A stretch of 64,000 bases of DNA from Azospirillum oleiclasticum (lineage in GTDB: Bacteria; Pseudomonadota; Alphaproteobacteria; Azospirillales; Azospirillaceae). Shown one piece after another: positions 36,975-44,782 of this stretch. Within the stretch, counting starts at the first letter, position 1; each line of letters begins with the position of its first letter. The translations under genes and the position numbers were made by a program. The DNA lies in NCBI RefSeq assembly GCF_013423485.1, contig NZ_JABFFR010000001.1:496001-560000 (forward strand), in the 5' to 3' direction. The notes under the pieces were generated by a model. It did no database searches. It was not told the DNA's origin and saw only the letters and a program-made list of their open reading frames with translations.

Positions 36975-39491
36975 ATGCCCGACACAACCCCGCCGCGGCT
37001 GCGCCGTGCGCTGCTGTCCGCGTGCAGCCCGGCCGTACTGCTGGCCGCCGTTTCCCTGACCGTCGCCGCCGGCGGTGCGTCGGCCCAGGTCAACAGCCTG
37101 ACGGTCAGCGGCGGCACTCTGGTGAACCAGGGCCTTGTCGGTGTCGGGCGGATCTCCGCCAGTCAGCGCGACAAGTTCGGCGAGACCTTCGGCTCCATGT
37201 CCGGTCTGGCTTTTGACGCGAAGGCGTGGCGCCGCAACGGCGACAGCTACACCGGCGTGCTCTTCTCCTTGCCCGACCGCGGCTACAACGTCGTCGGCAC
37301 GACCGATTACCGCACACGATTCAACACCCTGGCGCTGAGCTTCACGCCCTACACCGGGAGTACCGCGACCACCCAGCAGAATCAGGTGGCCGCCAGCCTC
37401 ACAGACACCACCCTGTTCACCGAATCGAACGGCACCAGCCTGACCGGCCTCGACCCACAGCCGCGCACCGGTCTGCGTGCGGCGACGTCAACCCTGCCGG
37501 TGCTGCCGCAAGCCTACAACGGGAAGATCAGCCTGGACCCGGAGGGCATCGTCCGCCTGTCGGACGGCAGCTTCTTCGTCAGCGACGAGTATGGGCCTTA
37601 CATCTACCGCTTCTCGTCCACCGGTACGCTGATGTCGGCCATCCAGCCGCCGCGGGCGCTGCTGCCGTTCCGCAACGGATCACTGGATTTCTCCTCCAAC
37701 AACCCGGCCACCGGACAGCCGACGCCGAGCCCGGCCGATCCCACCACCGGCCGCCAGAACAACCAGGGCCTGGAAGGGCTGGCGATCACGCCGGACCAGA
37801 AGCAGCTCGTCGCCCTTCTGCAGAGCGCGACCCGCCAGGACGGCGGCACCGGCGGTTCCTCGGCCACGCGCTACAACACACGCATGCTGGTCTACAACAT
37901 CGAGAACCCGTCGAGCCCGGTGCTGGCCGGTCATTACGTCGTCCAGCTCCCGCGCTTCACCACCGGCTCCGGCGCCACCAACGTGGCGGCGCAGAGCGAG
38001 ATGCTGGCGCTGAACGGCTCGCAGTTCCTGGTGCTGTCGCGCGACAGCAACAACGGTCAGGGCCTGTCCGGGACCACATCGCGCTACCGCAGCATTGATT
38101 TCGTGGACATCTCCAACGCCACCAACCTCGTCGGCACGGCGTATGAGGGCACCACCCCGGTGGCCCCGGGCGGCGCGCTGGTCGCCTCGGTCACGCCGGT
38201 GAGCTACACGCAGTTCGTGGACATGAACAACAACGCGCAGCTCGGCCGTTTCGGCCTGCGCAACGGCGCCCCCAACGACCGGAACAACCTGTCGGAGAAG
38301 TGGGAGGCGATGGGGCTGCTGCCGGCGCTGGATCCGGGCGCCCCCGACGACTTCTTCCTGTTCGTCGGCAACGACAACGATTTCCTGACCACCAACGGCT
38401 ATCAGGTGGGCGCGTCCTACAACGCCGGTGCCGACGTCGACACGATGCTGCTGGTCTACCGGCTGACGTTGCCGACCTATGTGGACCCGGTGGCCGTGGA
38501 GTCGCTGTACCAGACCGCGCTGCCACTGGCGCGCGGCATCCACAGCGCCGCCATCGACGTCGCCACCGCCGGCGCCCGCATCCTGGACGACCATCTGGCG
38601 TCGCTGCAGCTCGCGAAGCTGCGCGGTGGCGGACTGTCGGCGGGGGAGGGGACCGGGATGCCGCTCAGCCTCTACGTCACCGGTGACCTGAACTTCAGCA
38701 ACCCCGACAGCGCCAAGGGGACGGCCAGCGGCGACTCGAACGCGCGCGCGGTGGTGGTCGGAGCCGATCTGCGCCTGTCGGAGACGGTCACCGCCGGTCT
38801 GGCGATCGGGTTCGGCAGCGCCGACGCGTCGGTCAGCGGTGCCGGCAGCGCCGACCTGCGGTCGATCTCGGTCAGCCCGTACATCGCCGCGTCGATGGGC
38901 CGCCTCTACGGCGGGCTGTCCTTCACCTACGCGTGGAACGACTACGACAAGATCACCCGCGACACCGGCGCTTACGGGCTGGTCGCCCACGGCGACACCC
39001 GCGGCAGCACGCTCAGCGCCGGGGTGAACGCCGGTTACGAGCTGGGCGGGGGCGATTGGTCCTATGGTCCGGTGGCGGGCGTCCGCTACACCCGGATCGA
39101 GGTGGACGGCTACACCGAGCGCGACGCCATCCACATGAACGCGACCCTGCCGAGCGAGACCATCGATGGCTGGAGCGCCAACATCGGCGGCCAGCTCGCC
39201 AAGCGGTTCCGCACCGACAGCATGGATATCATCCCGCAGCTCCGGCTGGGCTACGAGTGGAGTCGCTTCGACGGGGCCGACACGTTGTCGGCGTCGCTGG
39301 CGAACCGGTCTTCCATGTCCATCGCGCGGGTGAGCCGCAACATGGGCGACCTCGACCGCGACGGCGCGCGGGTGGGTGTCGGCGTCACGCTGGCGCAGGG
39401 TGCGCTGTCGTGGACGGTCGGCTATGACGGCAAGTACGGCGCCGACATCGTCAGCCACAACGTTCTGACGACGCTCCAATACGCGTTCTGA
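36975..39491 (+). CDS. phytase-like esterase fused to an autotransporter beta-domain
   Basis: An 838-residue predicted surface protein. A signal peptide (LLAAVSLTVAAGGASA, then QVNSL) leads into a phytase-like/esterase-like beta-propeller region to about residue 530 (SGLAFDAKAWRRNGDSY, DPEGIVRLSDGSFFVSDEYG, NQGLEGLAITPDQKQL, KWEAMGLLP). The last 280 or so residues form an autotransporter barrel (VVVGADLRLSETVTAGLAIG, YIAASMGRLYGGLSF, IPQLRLGYEWSRF) ending with the outer-membrane signature aromatic residue (LQYAF). The substrate is unknown; phosphate or ester hydrolysis at the surface is inferred from the family. Confidence 0.86.
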   Translation: MPDTTPPRLRRALLSACSPAVLLAAVSLTVAAGGASAQVNSLTVSGGTLVNQGLVGVGRISASQRDKFGETFGSMSGLAFDAKAWRRNGDSYTGVLFSLPDRGYNVVGTTDYRTRFNTLALSFTPYTGSTATTQQNQVAASLTDTTLFTESNGTSLTGLDPQPRTGLRAATSTLPVLPQAYNGKISLDPEGIVRLSDGSFFVSDEYGPYIYRFSSTGTLMSAIQPPRALLPFRNGSLDFSSNNPATGQPTPSPADPTTGRQNNQGLEGLAITPDQKQLVALLQSATRQDGGTGGSSATRYNTRMLVYNIENPSSPVLAGHYVVQLPRFTTGSGATNVAAQSEMLALNGSQFLVLSRDSNNGQGLSGTTSRYRSIDFVDISNATNLVGTAYEGTTPVAPGGALVASVTPVSYTQFVDMNNNAQLGRFGLRNGAPNDRNNLSEKWEAMGLLPALDPGAPDDFFLFVGNDNDFLTTNGYQVGASYNAGADVDTMLLVYRLTLPTYVDPVAVESLYQTALPLARGIHSAAIDVATAGARILDDHLASLQLAKLRGGGLSAGEGTGMPLSLYVTGDLNFSNPDSAKGTASGDSNARAVVVGADLRLSETVTAGLAIGFGSADASVSGAGSADLRSISVSPYIAASMGRLYGGLSFTYAWNDYDKITRDTGAYGLVAHGDTRGSTLSAGVNAGYELGGGDWSYGPVAGVRYTRIEVDGYTERDAIHMNATLPSETIDGWSANIGGQLAKRFRTDSMDIIPQLRLGYEWSRFDGADTLSASLANRSSMSIARVSRNMGDLDRDGARVGVGVTLAQGALSWTVGYDGKYGADIVSHNVLTTLQYAF

Positions 39492-39499
39492 CGGGGCCA

Positions 39500-39533
39500 C
39501 CGGCCGCCGCGGGGCGATCCCCGTGGCGGCCGG
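39500..39533 (+). terminator. strong GC-rich hairpin after the autotransporter gene
   Basis: Fifteen-base arms (39500-39514 and 39519-39533) pair with a single G-T wobble around CGAT, nine bases after the stop codon. No T run follows. Position and strength suggest a terminator separating this gene from gatB. Confidence 0.6.
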
Positions 39534-39609
39534 CGCGATAAAGCGTGCGGTGGGCGGGAAAGGGCGGTAAAAACATCCCCAGTTCTCAGCACGTCCATCG
39601 AGCGGAATA

Positions 39610-41061
39610 ATGACGTACATTCAGGGCGAAACCGGCGATTGGGAGATGGTGATCGGGCTGGAGGTCCATGCCCAGGTCATCTCGAACGCGAAGCTGTTCT
39701 CGGGGGCCGCGACCGATTTCGGCGCCGAGCCGAACAGCCAAGTGAGCTTCGTGGACGCCGCGTTCCCCGGCATGCTGCCCGTCATCAACGAGCGCTGCGT
39801 CGAGCAGGCGGTGCGCACCGGCCTGGGGCTGAAGGCGCAGATCAACCTGTTCTCGGTGTTCGACCGCAAGAACTACTTCTACGCCGACCTGCCCGCCGGC
39901 TACCAGATCAGCCAGTACACCCAGCCGATCGTCGGCAAGGGTGAGATCGTGCTGGACCTGCCCGACGGAGGCTCGCGGACCGTGGGCATCACCCGCCTGC
40001 ATCTGGAACAGGACGCCGGCAAGTCGCTGCACGACCAGCACCCGTCCAAGAGCTACATCGACCTGAACCGGGCCGGCGTGGCGCTGATGGAGATCGTGTC
40101 GGAGCCCGACCTGCGCACGGCGGAGGAGGCGGGCGCCTATCTGCGCAAGCTGCGCTCGATTCTGCGCTACCTCGGCACCTGCGACGGCAACATGGAGGAG
40201 GGCTCCATGCGCTGCGACGTCAATGTGTCGGTGCGCAAGCCGGGCGCTCCCTTCGGCACGCGGTGCGAGATCAAGAACGTCAACTCCATCCGTTTCGTCC
40301 AGCAGGCGATCGAGTACGAGGCCCGCCGCCAGATCGAGATCCTGGAGGAGGGCGGCAGCATCGCCCAGGAGACCCGGCTCTGGGACACCTCCAAGTTCGT
40401 GACGCGCTCCATGCGTTCGAAGGAGGAGGCGCACGACTACCGCTACTTCCCCGACCCCGACCTGCTGCCGCTGGAGCTGGATGAGGGCTGGGTCGAGGAC
40501 ATCCGCCTCACCCTTCCCGAGCTGCCCGACGACAAGAAGGCCCGCTTCATCGCCGACTACAAGCTGTCCGCCTACGACGCCGGCGTGCTGGTGGCCGAAA
40601 AGGCGAAGGCCGAGTATTTCGAGGCCGTCGCCAAGGGGCGGGATCCGAAGCTGGCCGCCAACTGGGTCACCGGCGACCTGTTCGGCGCCCTGAACAAGGC
40701 GGGGCTGGAGATCGAGCAGAGCCCGGTCACCGCCGGCAATCTCGGTGGCCTGATCGATCTGATCGCCGACAACACCATCTCCGGCCGCATCGCCAAGGAG
40801 GTGTTCGAGGCGATGTTCGAGACCGGCGAGAAGCCGGGCGACATCGTAGAGAAGAAGGGCCTGCGGCAGGTTACCGACACCGGCGCCATCGAGACGGCCA
40901 TCGACGGCGTGCTCGCCGCCAATCCGGACAAAGTAGCCGAATACCGCAGCGGCAAAGAGAAGCTGTTTGGGTTCTTTGTCGGGCAGGTGATGAAGCAGAC
41001 CCAGGGCAAGGCGAACCCGGCTCTGGTCAATGAGATCCTTGGACGGAAACTCAAGGGCTGA
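39610..41061 (+). CDS. gatB: Asp-tRNA(Asn)/Glu-tRNA(Gln) amidotransferase subunit B
   Basis: The tRNA-binding kinase-like subunit of GatCAB, 483 residues. [60 protein letters not shown] and [15 protein letters not shown] are all family hallmarks, and the C-terminal YqeY-like tail is complete ([13 protein letters not shown]). It is separated from gatC-gatA by the sulfotransferase and autotransporter genes. Confidence 0.96.
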   Translation: MTYIQGETGDWEMVIGLEVHAQVISNAKLFSGAATDFGAEPNSQVSFVDAAFPGMLPVINERCVEQAVRTGLGLKAQINLFSVFDRKNYFYADLPAGYQISQYTQPIVGKGEIVLDLPDGGSRTVGITRLHLEQDAGKSLHDQHPSKSYIDLNRAGVALMEIVSEPDLRTAEEAGAYLRKLRSILRYLGTCDGNMEEGSMRCDVNVSVRKPGAPFGTRCEIKNVNSIRFVQQAIEYEARRQIEILEEGGSIAQETRLWDTSKFVTRSMRSKEEAHDYRYFPDPDLLPLELDEGWVEDIRLTLPELPDDKKARFIADYKLSAYDAGVLVAEKAKAEYFEAVAKGRDPKLAANWVTGDLFGALNKAGLEIEQSPVTAGNLGGLIDLIADNTISGRIAKEVFEAMFETGEKPGDIVEKKGLRQVTDTGAIETAIDGVLAANPDKVAEYRSGKEKLFGFFVGQVMKQTQGKANPALVNEILGRKLKG

Positions 41062-41119
41062 TCATTGGAGTGCTGACTGATCCCTTGCATTTCCGCTTTC
41101 TCCGGCTCCATAGAAGGCC

Positions 41120-43192
41120 GTGGATGGGGGAGTGGAATTGGAAACTCTGATCGGGATCGGTCTGGCACTGGTGGTCGGGGCGGCGGCCGGCTTCGCGGTG
41201 GGCCGCCGTTTCCCGTCCGCCGCTGTCGCGGAACGGCGTCTCTGTGCGGTTCTCGACACCGCCGACGCCGGCGTGATGATCAACACCCGCGACGGCCGCA
41301 ACCTCTACCGCAACGACCACGCGCTGGCTTTCTTCCGCGTCCCGGCGGACGAGTTCGCCAAGCACGCCATGACGGCCCGCTACGCCGACCCGGACGATCG
41401 CGCGCGCCACATCGCGGAGCTCTACCGTGACGGCGCGGTGACCGAGGAGGAGGTGACTTTCCTGCGCGGTGATGGCGAGCGGTTCGTGGGCCGCATGTCG
41501 TCGGCGCTGATCGATTTCGGCGGGCGGCGCTGTCACATCTCCTGGTTCATGGACGTGTCCGCCGAAAAGGCCGCGGCCGCCGCCCGCCGTCTGCTGGCCG
41601 AGCGTCTGGCCATGGCGCTGGAGGCGACGCGCGCCGCCGCCTGGGACGCCGATCTCGTGGCCGGCCGCTTCTGGTGGTCCGACACCTTTCCGCGGATGCT
41701 GGGGTTCGACCGCGTGCCCGAGATGCCGCCGGATTTCTGGGAGTCGCGGCTGCATCCGGATGACCGGGACCGCGTGCTGGCGACCATCGAGTCGCACCTG
41801 CGGGGGGAGAGCGCCGTCTATGATTACGCCTACCGCCTGCGCACCGAGAGCGGCGGATGGCTGTGGATCGAGGCCAAGGGCCGATGCCTGCGCGACGCAG
41901 ACGGAAGGGCGGTGCGCTACGTCGGCATCATGACCGACATCAGCGAGCGCCGGGTGCAGGAGGAGCGGGTGCGCGCCAGCGAGGCGCGTCTGATCCGCAT
42001 CCTGGAGACGGCCCCGGTGGCGGTGAACATCACCACCCCCGGCGGCGACTGGCTGTTCTGCAACGCCCAGTCCTGCGCCATCATGGGGGTGTCGCGGCAA
42101 GAGCTGACCAGCGTCTCAACACCGACCTTCTACGCCGATCGAGCCGACCGCAAGGCGCTTTTGGAGCGCTTCCAGCGGGAGGGACCCTTCCGGGATGCGG
42201 AGATCCGATTCCGCCGGCCCGACGGCAGCTTGGTGTGGGTGCTGTCGTCGTGGGACGAGATCGTGTTCGACGGGCAGCGGGCGCTCGTCACCTGGCTCTA
42301 CGACATCACCGGCCGCAAGCAGGAGGAGGCGGAGTTCAAGCGGGCCAAGGAGGCGGCGGAGCGGGCGCTCGGCGAACTGCGCGTCGCCCAGGAAAGCCTG
42401 ATCCAGGCGGAGACCATGGCGTCGCTGGGGGCGCTGGTCGCCGGAGTCGCTCATGAAGTGAACACTCCCATCGGCATCGGGCTGACGGCCGCCACCCACA
42501 TCGCCGAGCAGGCCCGCGCGCTGCACGACCGGTTCAGGCAGGGTTCGCTGCGCCGGTCGGAGATGGCGGAGTATCTGGAGACCATCATCGAGGGCAGCGG
42601 GCTGATGGTCAGCAACATCTCCCGCGCGGCCGAGCTGATCCAGAGCTTCAAGCAGGTGGCGGTGGACCAGAGCTCGGGAGAGCGGCGCGGCTTCGATCTG
42701 GCGACCTACATCGGGGAGGTCCTGTTCAGCCTGCGCCCGCGGCTGAAGCGCACCACGCTGACGGTCGAGGTCGATTGCCCCGAGGGGATCACCATGGACA
42801 GCTACCCCGGCGCGCTCTCGCAGGTGCTGACGAATCTCGTCATCAACGCCATCGTGCACGCTTATGCGGACGGGGCGGGATCGGGAACGATCCGCATCGG
42901 CGTTGTCCCGAAAGGTGGCGACGCTGTGGTCCTGACCTTTGCCGACGATGGGGTCGGCATGGCTCCGGAGGTGCGGTCGCACATCTTCGAGCCGTTCTTC
43001 ACCACCCGTCGGGGGCGGGGCGGGTCCGGGCTGGGGCTGCACATCCTCTTCAATACCGTGACCCAGATGCTGGGCGGGTCGGTGGAGGTCGAGTCCGCGC
43101 CGGGGCAGGGCACACGCTTCATCCTGTCCTTTCCCCGCGTGTCGCCGCCGGCCAAGGCACCGCCGCAGGCGGCGGTTCTGGCCGGAGACTGA
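41120..43192 (+). CDS. multi-PAS sensor histidine kinase
   Basis: A 690-residue kinase. One N-terminal hydrophobic segment (IGIGLALVVGAAAGFAVG) is followed by about three PAS domains (RLCAVLDTADAGVMINTRDG, WDADLVAGRFWWSD with a PAC segment IMTDISERR, RILETAPVAVNITTPGG) and a short coiled coil. The phosphoacceptor His is in GALVAGVAHEVNTPIGIG, and the ATPase motifs are LTNLVINAI, DDGVGM and GGSGLGLHI. HEVNTP resembles kinases of the HisKA-4-like class. No response regulator gene is adjacent. Start is GTG; another GTG lies four codons in. Confidence 0.9.
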   Translation: MDGGVELETLIGIGLALVVGAAAGFAVGRRFPSAAVAERRLCAVLDTADAGVMINTRDGRNLYRNDHALAFFRVPADEFAKHAMTARYADPDDRARHIAELYRDGAVTEEEVTFLRGDGERFVGRMSSALIDFGGRRCHISWFMDVSAEKAAAAARRLLAERLAMALEATRAAAWDADLVAGRFWWSDTFPRMLGFDRVPEMPPDFWESRLHPDDRDRVLATIESHLRGESAVYDYAYRLRTESGGWLWIEAKGRCLRDADGRAVRYVGIMTDISERRVQEERVRASEARLIRILETAPVAVNITTPGGDWLFCNAQSCAIMGVSRQELTSVSTPTFYADRADRKALLERFQREGPFRDAEIRFRRPDGSLVWVLSSWDEIVFDGQRALVTWLYDITGRKQEEAEFKRAKEAAERALGELRVAQESLIQAETMASLGALVAGVAHEVNTPIGIGLTAATHIAEQARALHDRFRQGSLRRSEMAEYLETIIEGSGLMVSNISRAAELIQSFKQVAVDQSSGERRGFDLATYIGEVLFSLRPRLKRTTLTVEVDCPEGITMDSYPGALSQVLTNLVINAIVHAYADGAGSGTIRIGVVPKGGDAVVLTFADDGVGMAPEVRSHIFEPFFTTRRGRGGSGLGLHILFNTVTQMLGGSVEVESAPGQGTRFILSFPRVSPPAKAPPQAAVLAGD

Positions 43193-43231
43193 CCGGACGG
43201 GGCAGGGGACAGGGCACGCCGGCCGGACGTG

Positions 43232-43468
43232 TCAGGCGACGTGAAGCTCGTGATACTGCAGGTGCTTGGGTCGCCGGCCCCGCCGCTTGGGCGCCTGGAA
43301 GGCGGTCAGCCTCCCATCCTCGCCCATCGATTCCGCGTTCAGCTCCTGCAGGCAGCGGACAAGAAGCTCCTTCTCGCGCAGGTCCTCGCGGTCGGTGATC
43401 TCCAGGCAGCTCAGCTTGATCTCGACGAGGTCGAGCAGCGTCTCGATGCAGCGCTTGGACAAGGCCAT
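43232..43468 (-). CDS. small conserved protein with basic C-terminal segment
   Basis: A 78-residue predicted soluble protein. A helical N-terminus (ALSKRCIETLLDLVEIKLSC) and an acidic middle (REDLREKELLVRCLQELNAE) are followed by a basic run (APKRRGRRPKHLQ) that resembles an AT-hook. The ATG at 43468 is preceded by GGGGGG. An AT-rich stretch upstream likely carries the promoter. I recognise it only as a conserved alphaproteobacterial hypothetical; DNA binding is a guess from the basic motif. Confidence 0.72.
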   Translation of the reverse strand: MALSKRCIETLLDLVEIKLSCLEITDREDLREKELLVRCLQELNAESMGEDGRLTAFQAPKRRGRRPKHLQYHELHVA

Positions 43469-43606
43469 GGTACCCCCCATCGTCAACGTTCCCACCCTAA
43501 CGAAGACAGATTACCACAAAAGCCGATAAAGCAAAGCTAAAATTTTATCTTAATTTATCATTAGCCGTATGGGAGTGGCGTGGGATGCCGGTGCCACAGG
43601 TTGGCG

Positions 43607-43635
43607 TTGACAAGCACCCCCCACCCGGCTAGAAC
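43607..43635 (+). promoter_or_regulatory. sigma70-type promoter of tRNA-Ser
   Basis: A perfect -35 box TTGACA (43607-43612) is separated by 17 bases from TAGAAC (43630-43635). The tRNA begins 42 bases after the -10 box. Confidence 0.8.
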
Positions 43636-43677
43636 CCACCGACCCCCGGCGTCGCACCTCGAGCGCGCCGCCGGTGC

Positions 43678-43770
43678 GGAGGGGTGGCCGAGTGGCTGAA
43701 GGCGGCGGTTTGCTAAACCGTTATAGGGTCTAAAGCCCTATCGTGGGTTCGAATCCCATCCCCTCCGCCA
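43678..43770 (+). tRNA. tRNA-Ser (GCU anticodon)
   Basis: The acceptor arms GGAGGGG and CCCCTCC pair, followed by discriminator G and an encoded CCA. The anticodon loop TTTGCTAAA gives GCU at 43712-43714. A long variable arm (TATAGGGTCTAAAGCCCTA) and the T arm GGGTTCGAATCCC complete a class II serine tRNA of 93 bases including CCA. Confidence 0.97.
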
Positions 43771-43901
43771 CCTTGTCCTTGTGACAGGGCTGTTTCCCGG
43801 CCGCCGGGCTGAATGCCGCGGCTTCCCGGCGGTTCACGCCGGGGTTTCGGACCGGAGACGCCCTCTCCAGCCTCATTTCAGCGCCGTTCCCACCCGGAAT
43901 T

Positions 43902-44448
43902 CTACGCCGGCCACTCGGCCGGTTCGGGGCATGGCGTGCCCGTCCGAACGAGCGCGGCCCGGGTGAAGGCCTGGGCCGGTGGGGTGATCCGTGACGGGAG
44001 GCGTGGACAGGTGAAGCCAAGAGCTTCCCTCTGCCGGTCCCAATCCAATGGCAGGTCGGTGCGCTTGATCAGGGACTCCGCTGTGAGGCCCGGCGGCTGG
44101 CGGCCGGCGACGATCGCCTCCACGATGTCCGGGGCCAAGAAGGCCAGCGGCAGCAGGTGCCCGACGTAGCGGTCGCTGACGCCCTCGCGCACCGCGCCGC
44201 GTCACCTCAAGGGGAACCACGTGCCGGATCGCCGGCAGGTCGGTCCCGGCGAGCCTGCCCAGCGACAGGGTCAGCCCGAGACCCTCCGGCCCCAGCTCAA
44301 TCCGCTCAGCAAGGTCCAACGGATCGCCGGCGAAGGCGCCGGCAGCCTCCAGCAGGAGGGGCAGCCGGTCCGCGGCGATGCCCGCTTCCCGCGCGGCGCC
44401 GGCCAGGGTGTGGCGGTCGCCGAGCAGCGCCCGTACCGCGTCGGCGGC
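43902..44448 (-). pseudogene. serine recombinase C-terminal remnant (frameshifted, internal deletion)
   Basis: Two reading frames together match the C-terminal region of large serine recombinases. The upstream frame (44191-44448) has LLLEAAGAFAGDPLDLAERI, ELGPEGLGLTLSLG and AIRHVVPLEVTRRG. The downstream frame (43902-44192) continues with GVSDRYVGHLLPLAFLAPDI, EAIVAGRQPPGL and LPLDWDRQREALGF. The part normally between these blocks, a few tens of residues, is missing and the frame changes there. The catalytic N-terminal domain is absent. It lies 131 bp beyond the tRNA-Ser 3' end. Confidence 0.7.
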
Positions 44449-44640
44449 CGCCATGGCCGCGCGGATCTGGTCCGGCGCGACGGCGGGCTTGGTCTGTAAG
44501 ACCACGTCGTCGGGAATGCCGGCCCGCGCCCGGCGCTCGGCATCGGCGGCCCACCGGTCGGAAAGGTACAGCCGGTATGCGATGGGCAAGCTGGGGTGGT
44601 TGGTCGCGATCCAGGGCCGGCCATTCACGGCCGAAGTGAT
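44449..44640 (-). mobile_element. IS701-family transposase fragment
   Basis: About 64 residues in frame with the upstream part of the recombinase remnant match the middle of IS701-type transposases: NHPSLPIAYRLYLSDRWAAD, ERRARAGIPDDVVLQTKP and APDQIRAAMAA. Start, catalytic DDE residues and both ends are missing, and the sequence runs directly into recombinase sequence near AAADAVRALL. It is therefore a fragment left by recombination. Confidence 0.65.
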
Positions 44641-44782
44641 CCTGTGGGCGGTGGGTGGGCTGGCATCTGCAGTTCCCGATCGGCGACCGCGATCTTGAAC
44701 GCCGGTCCGGGTGCGCAGTGACGCAACAGAACCGGTCTGCCGCCGTTGCCTGCCAGAAGGCATCGCACAAGGAGGTTTCCCC

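Noticed and set aside
43730..44020. Minus-strand frame ending in a GFEPTIGL-like peptide over the tRNA
   Set aside because: It is the antisense translation of the tRNA-Ser 3' half, a known source of false proteins, and it overlaps the recombinase remnant in another frame.
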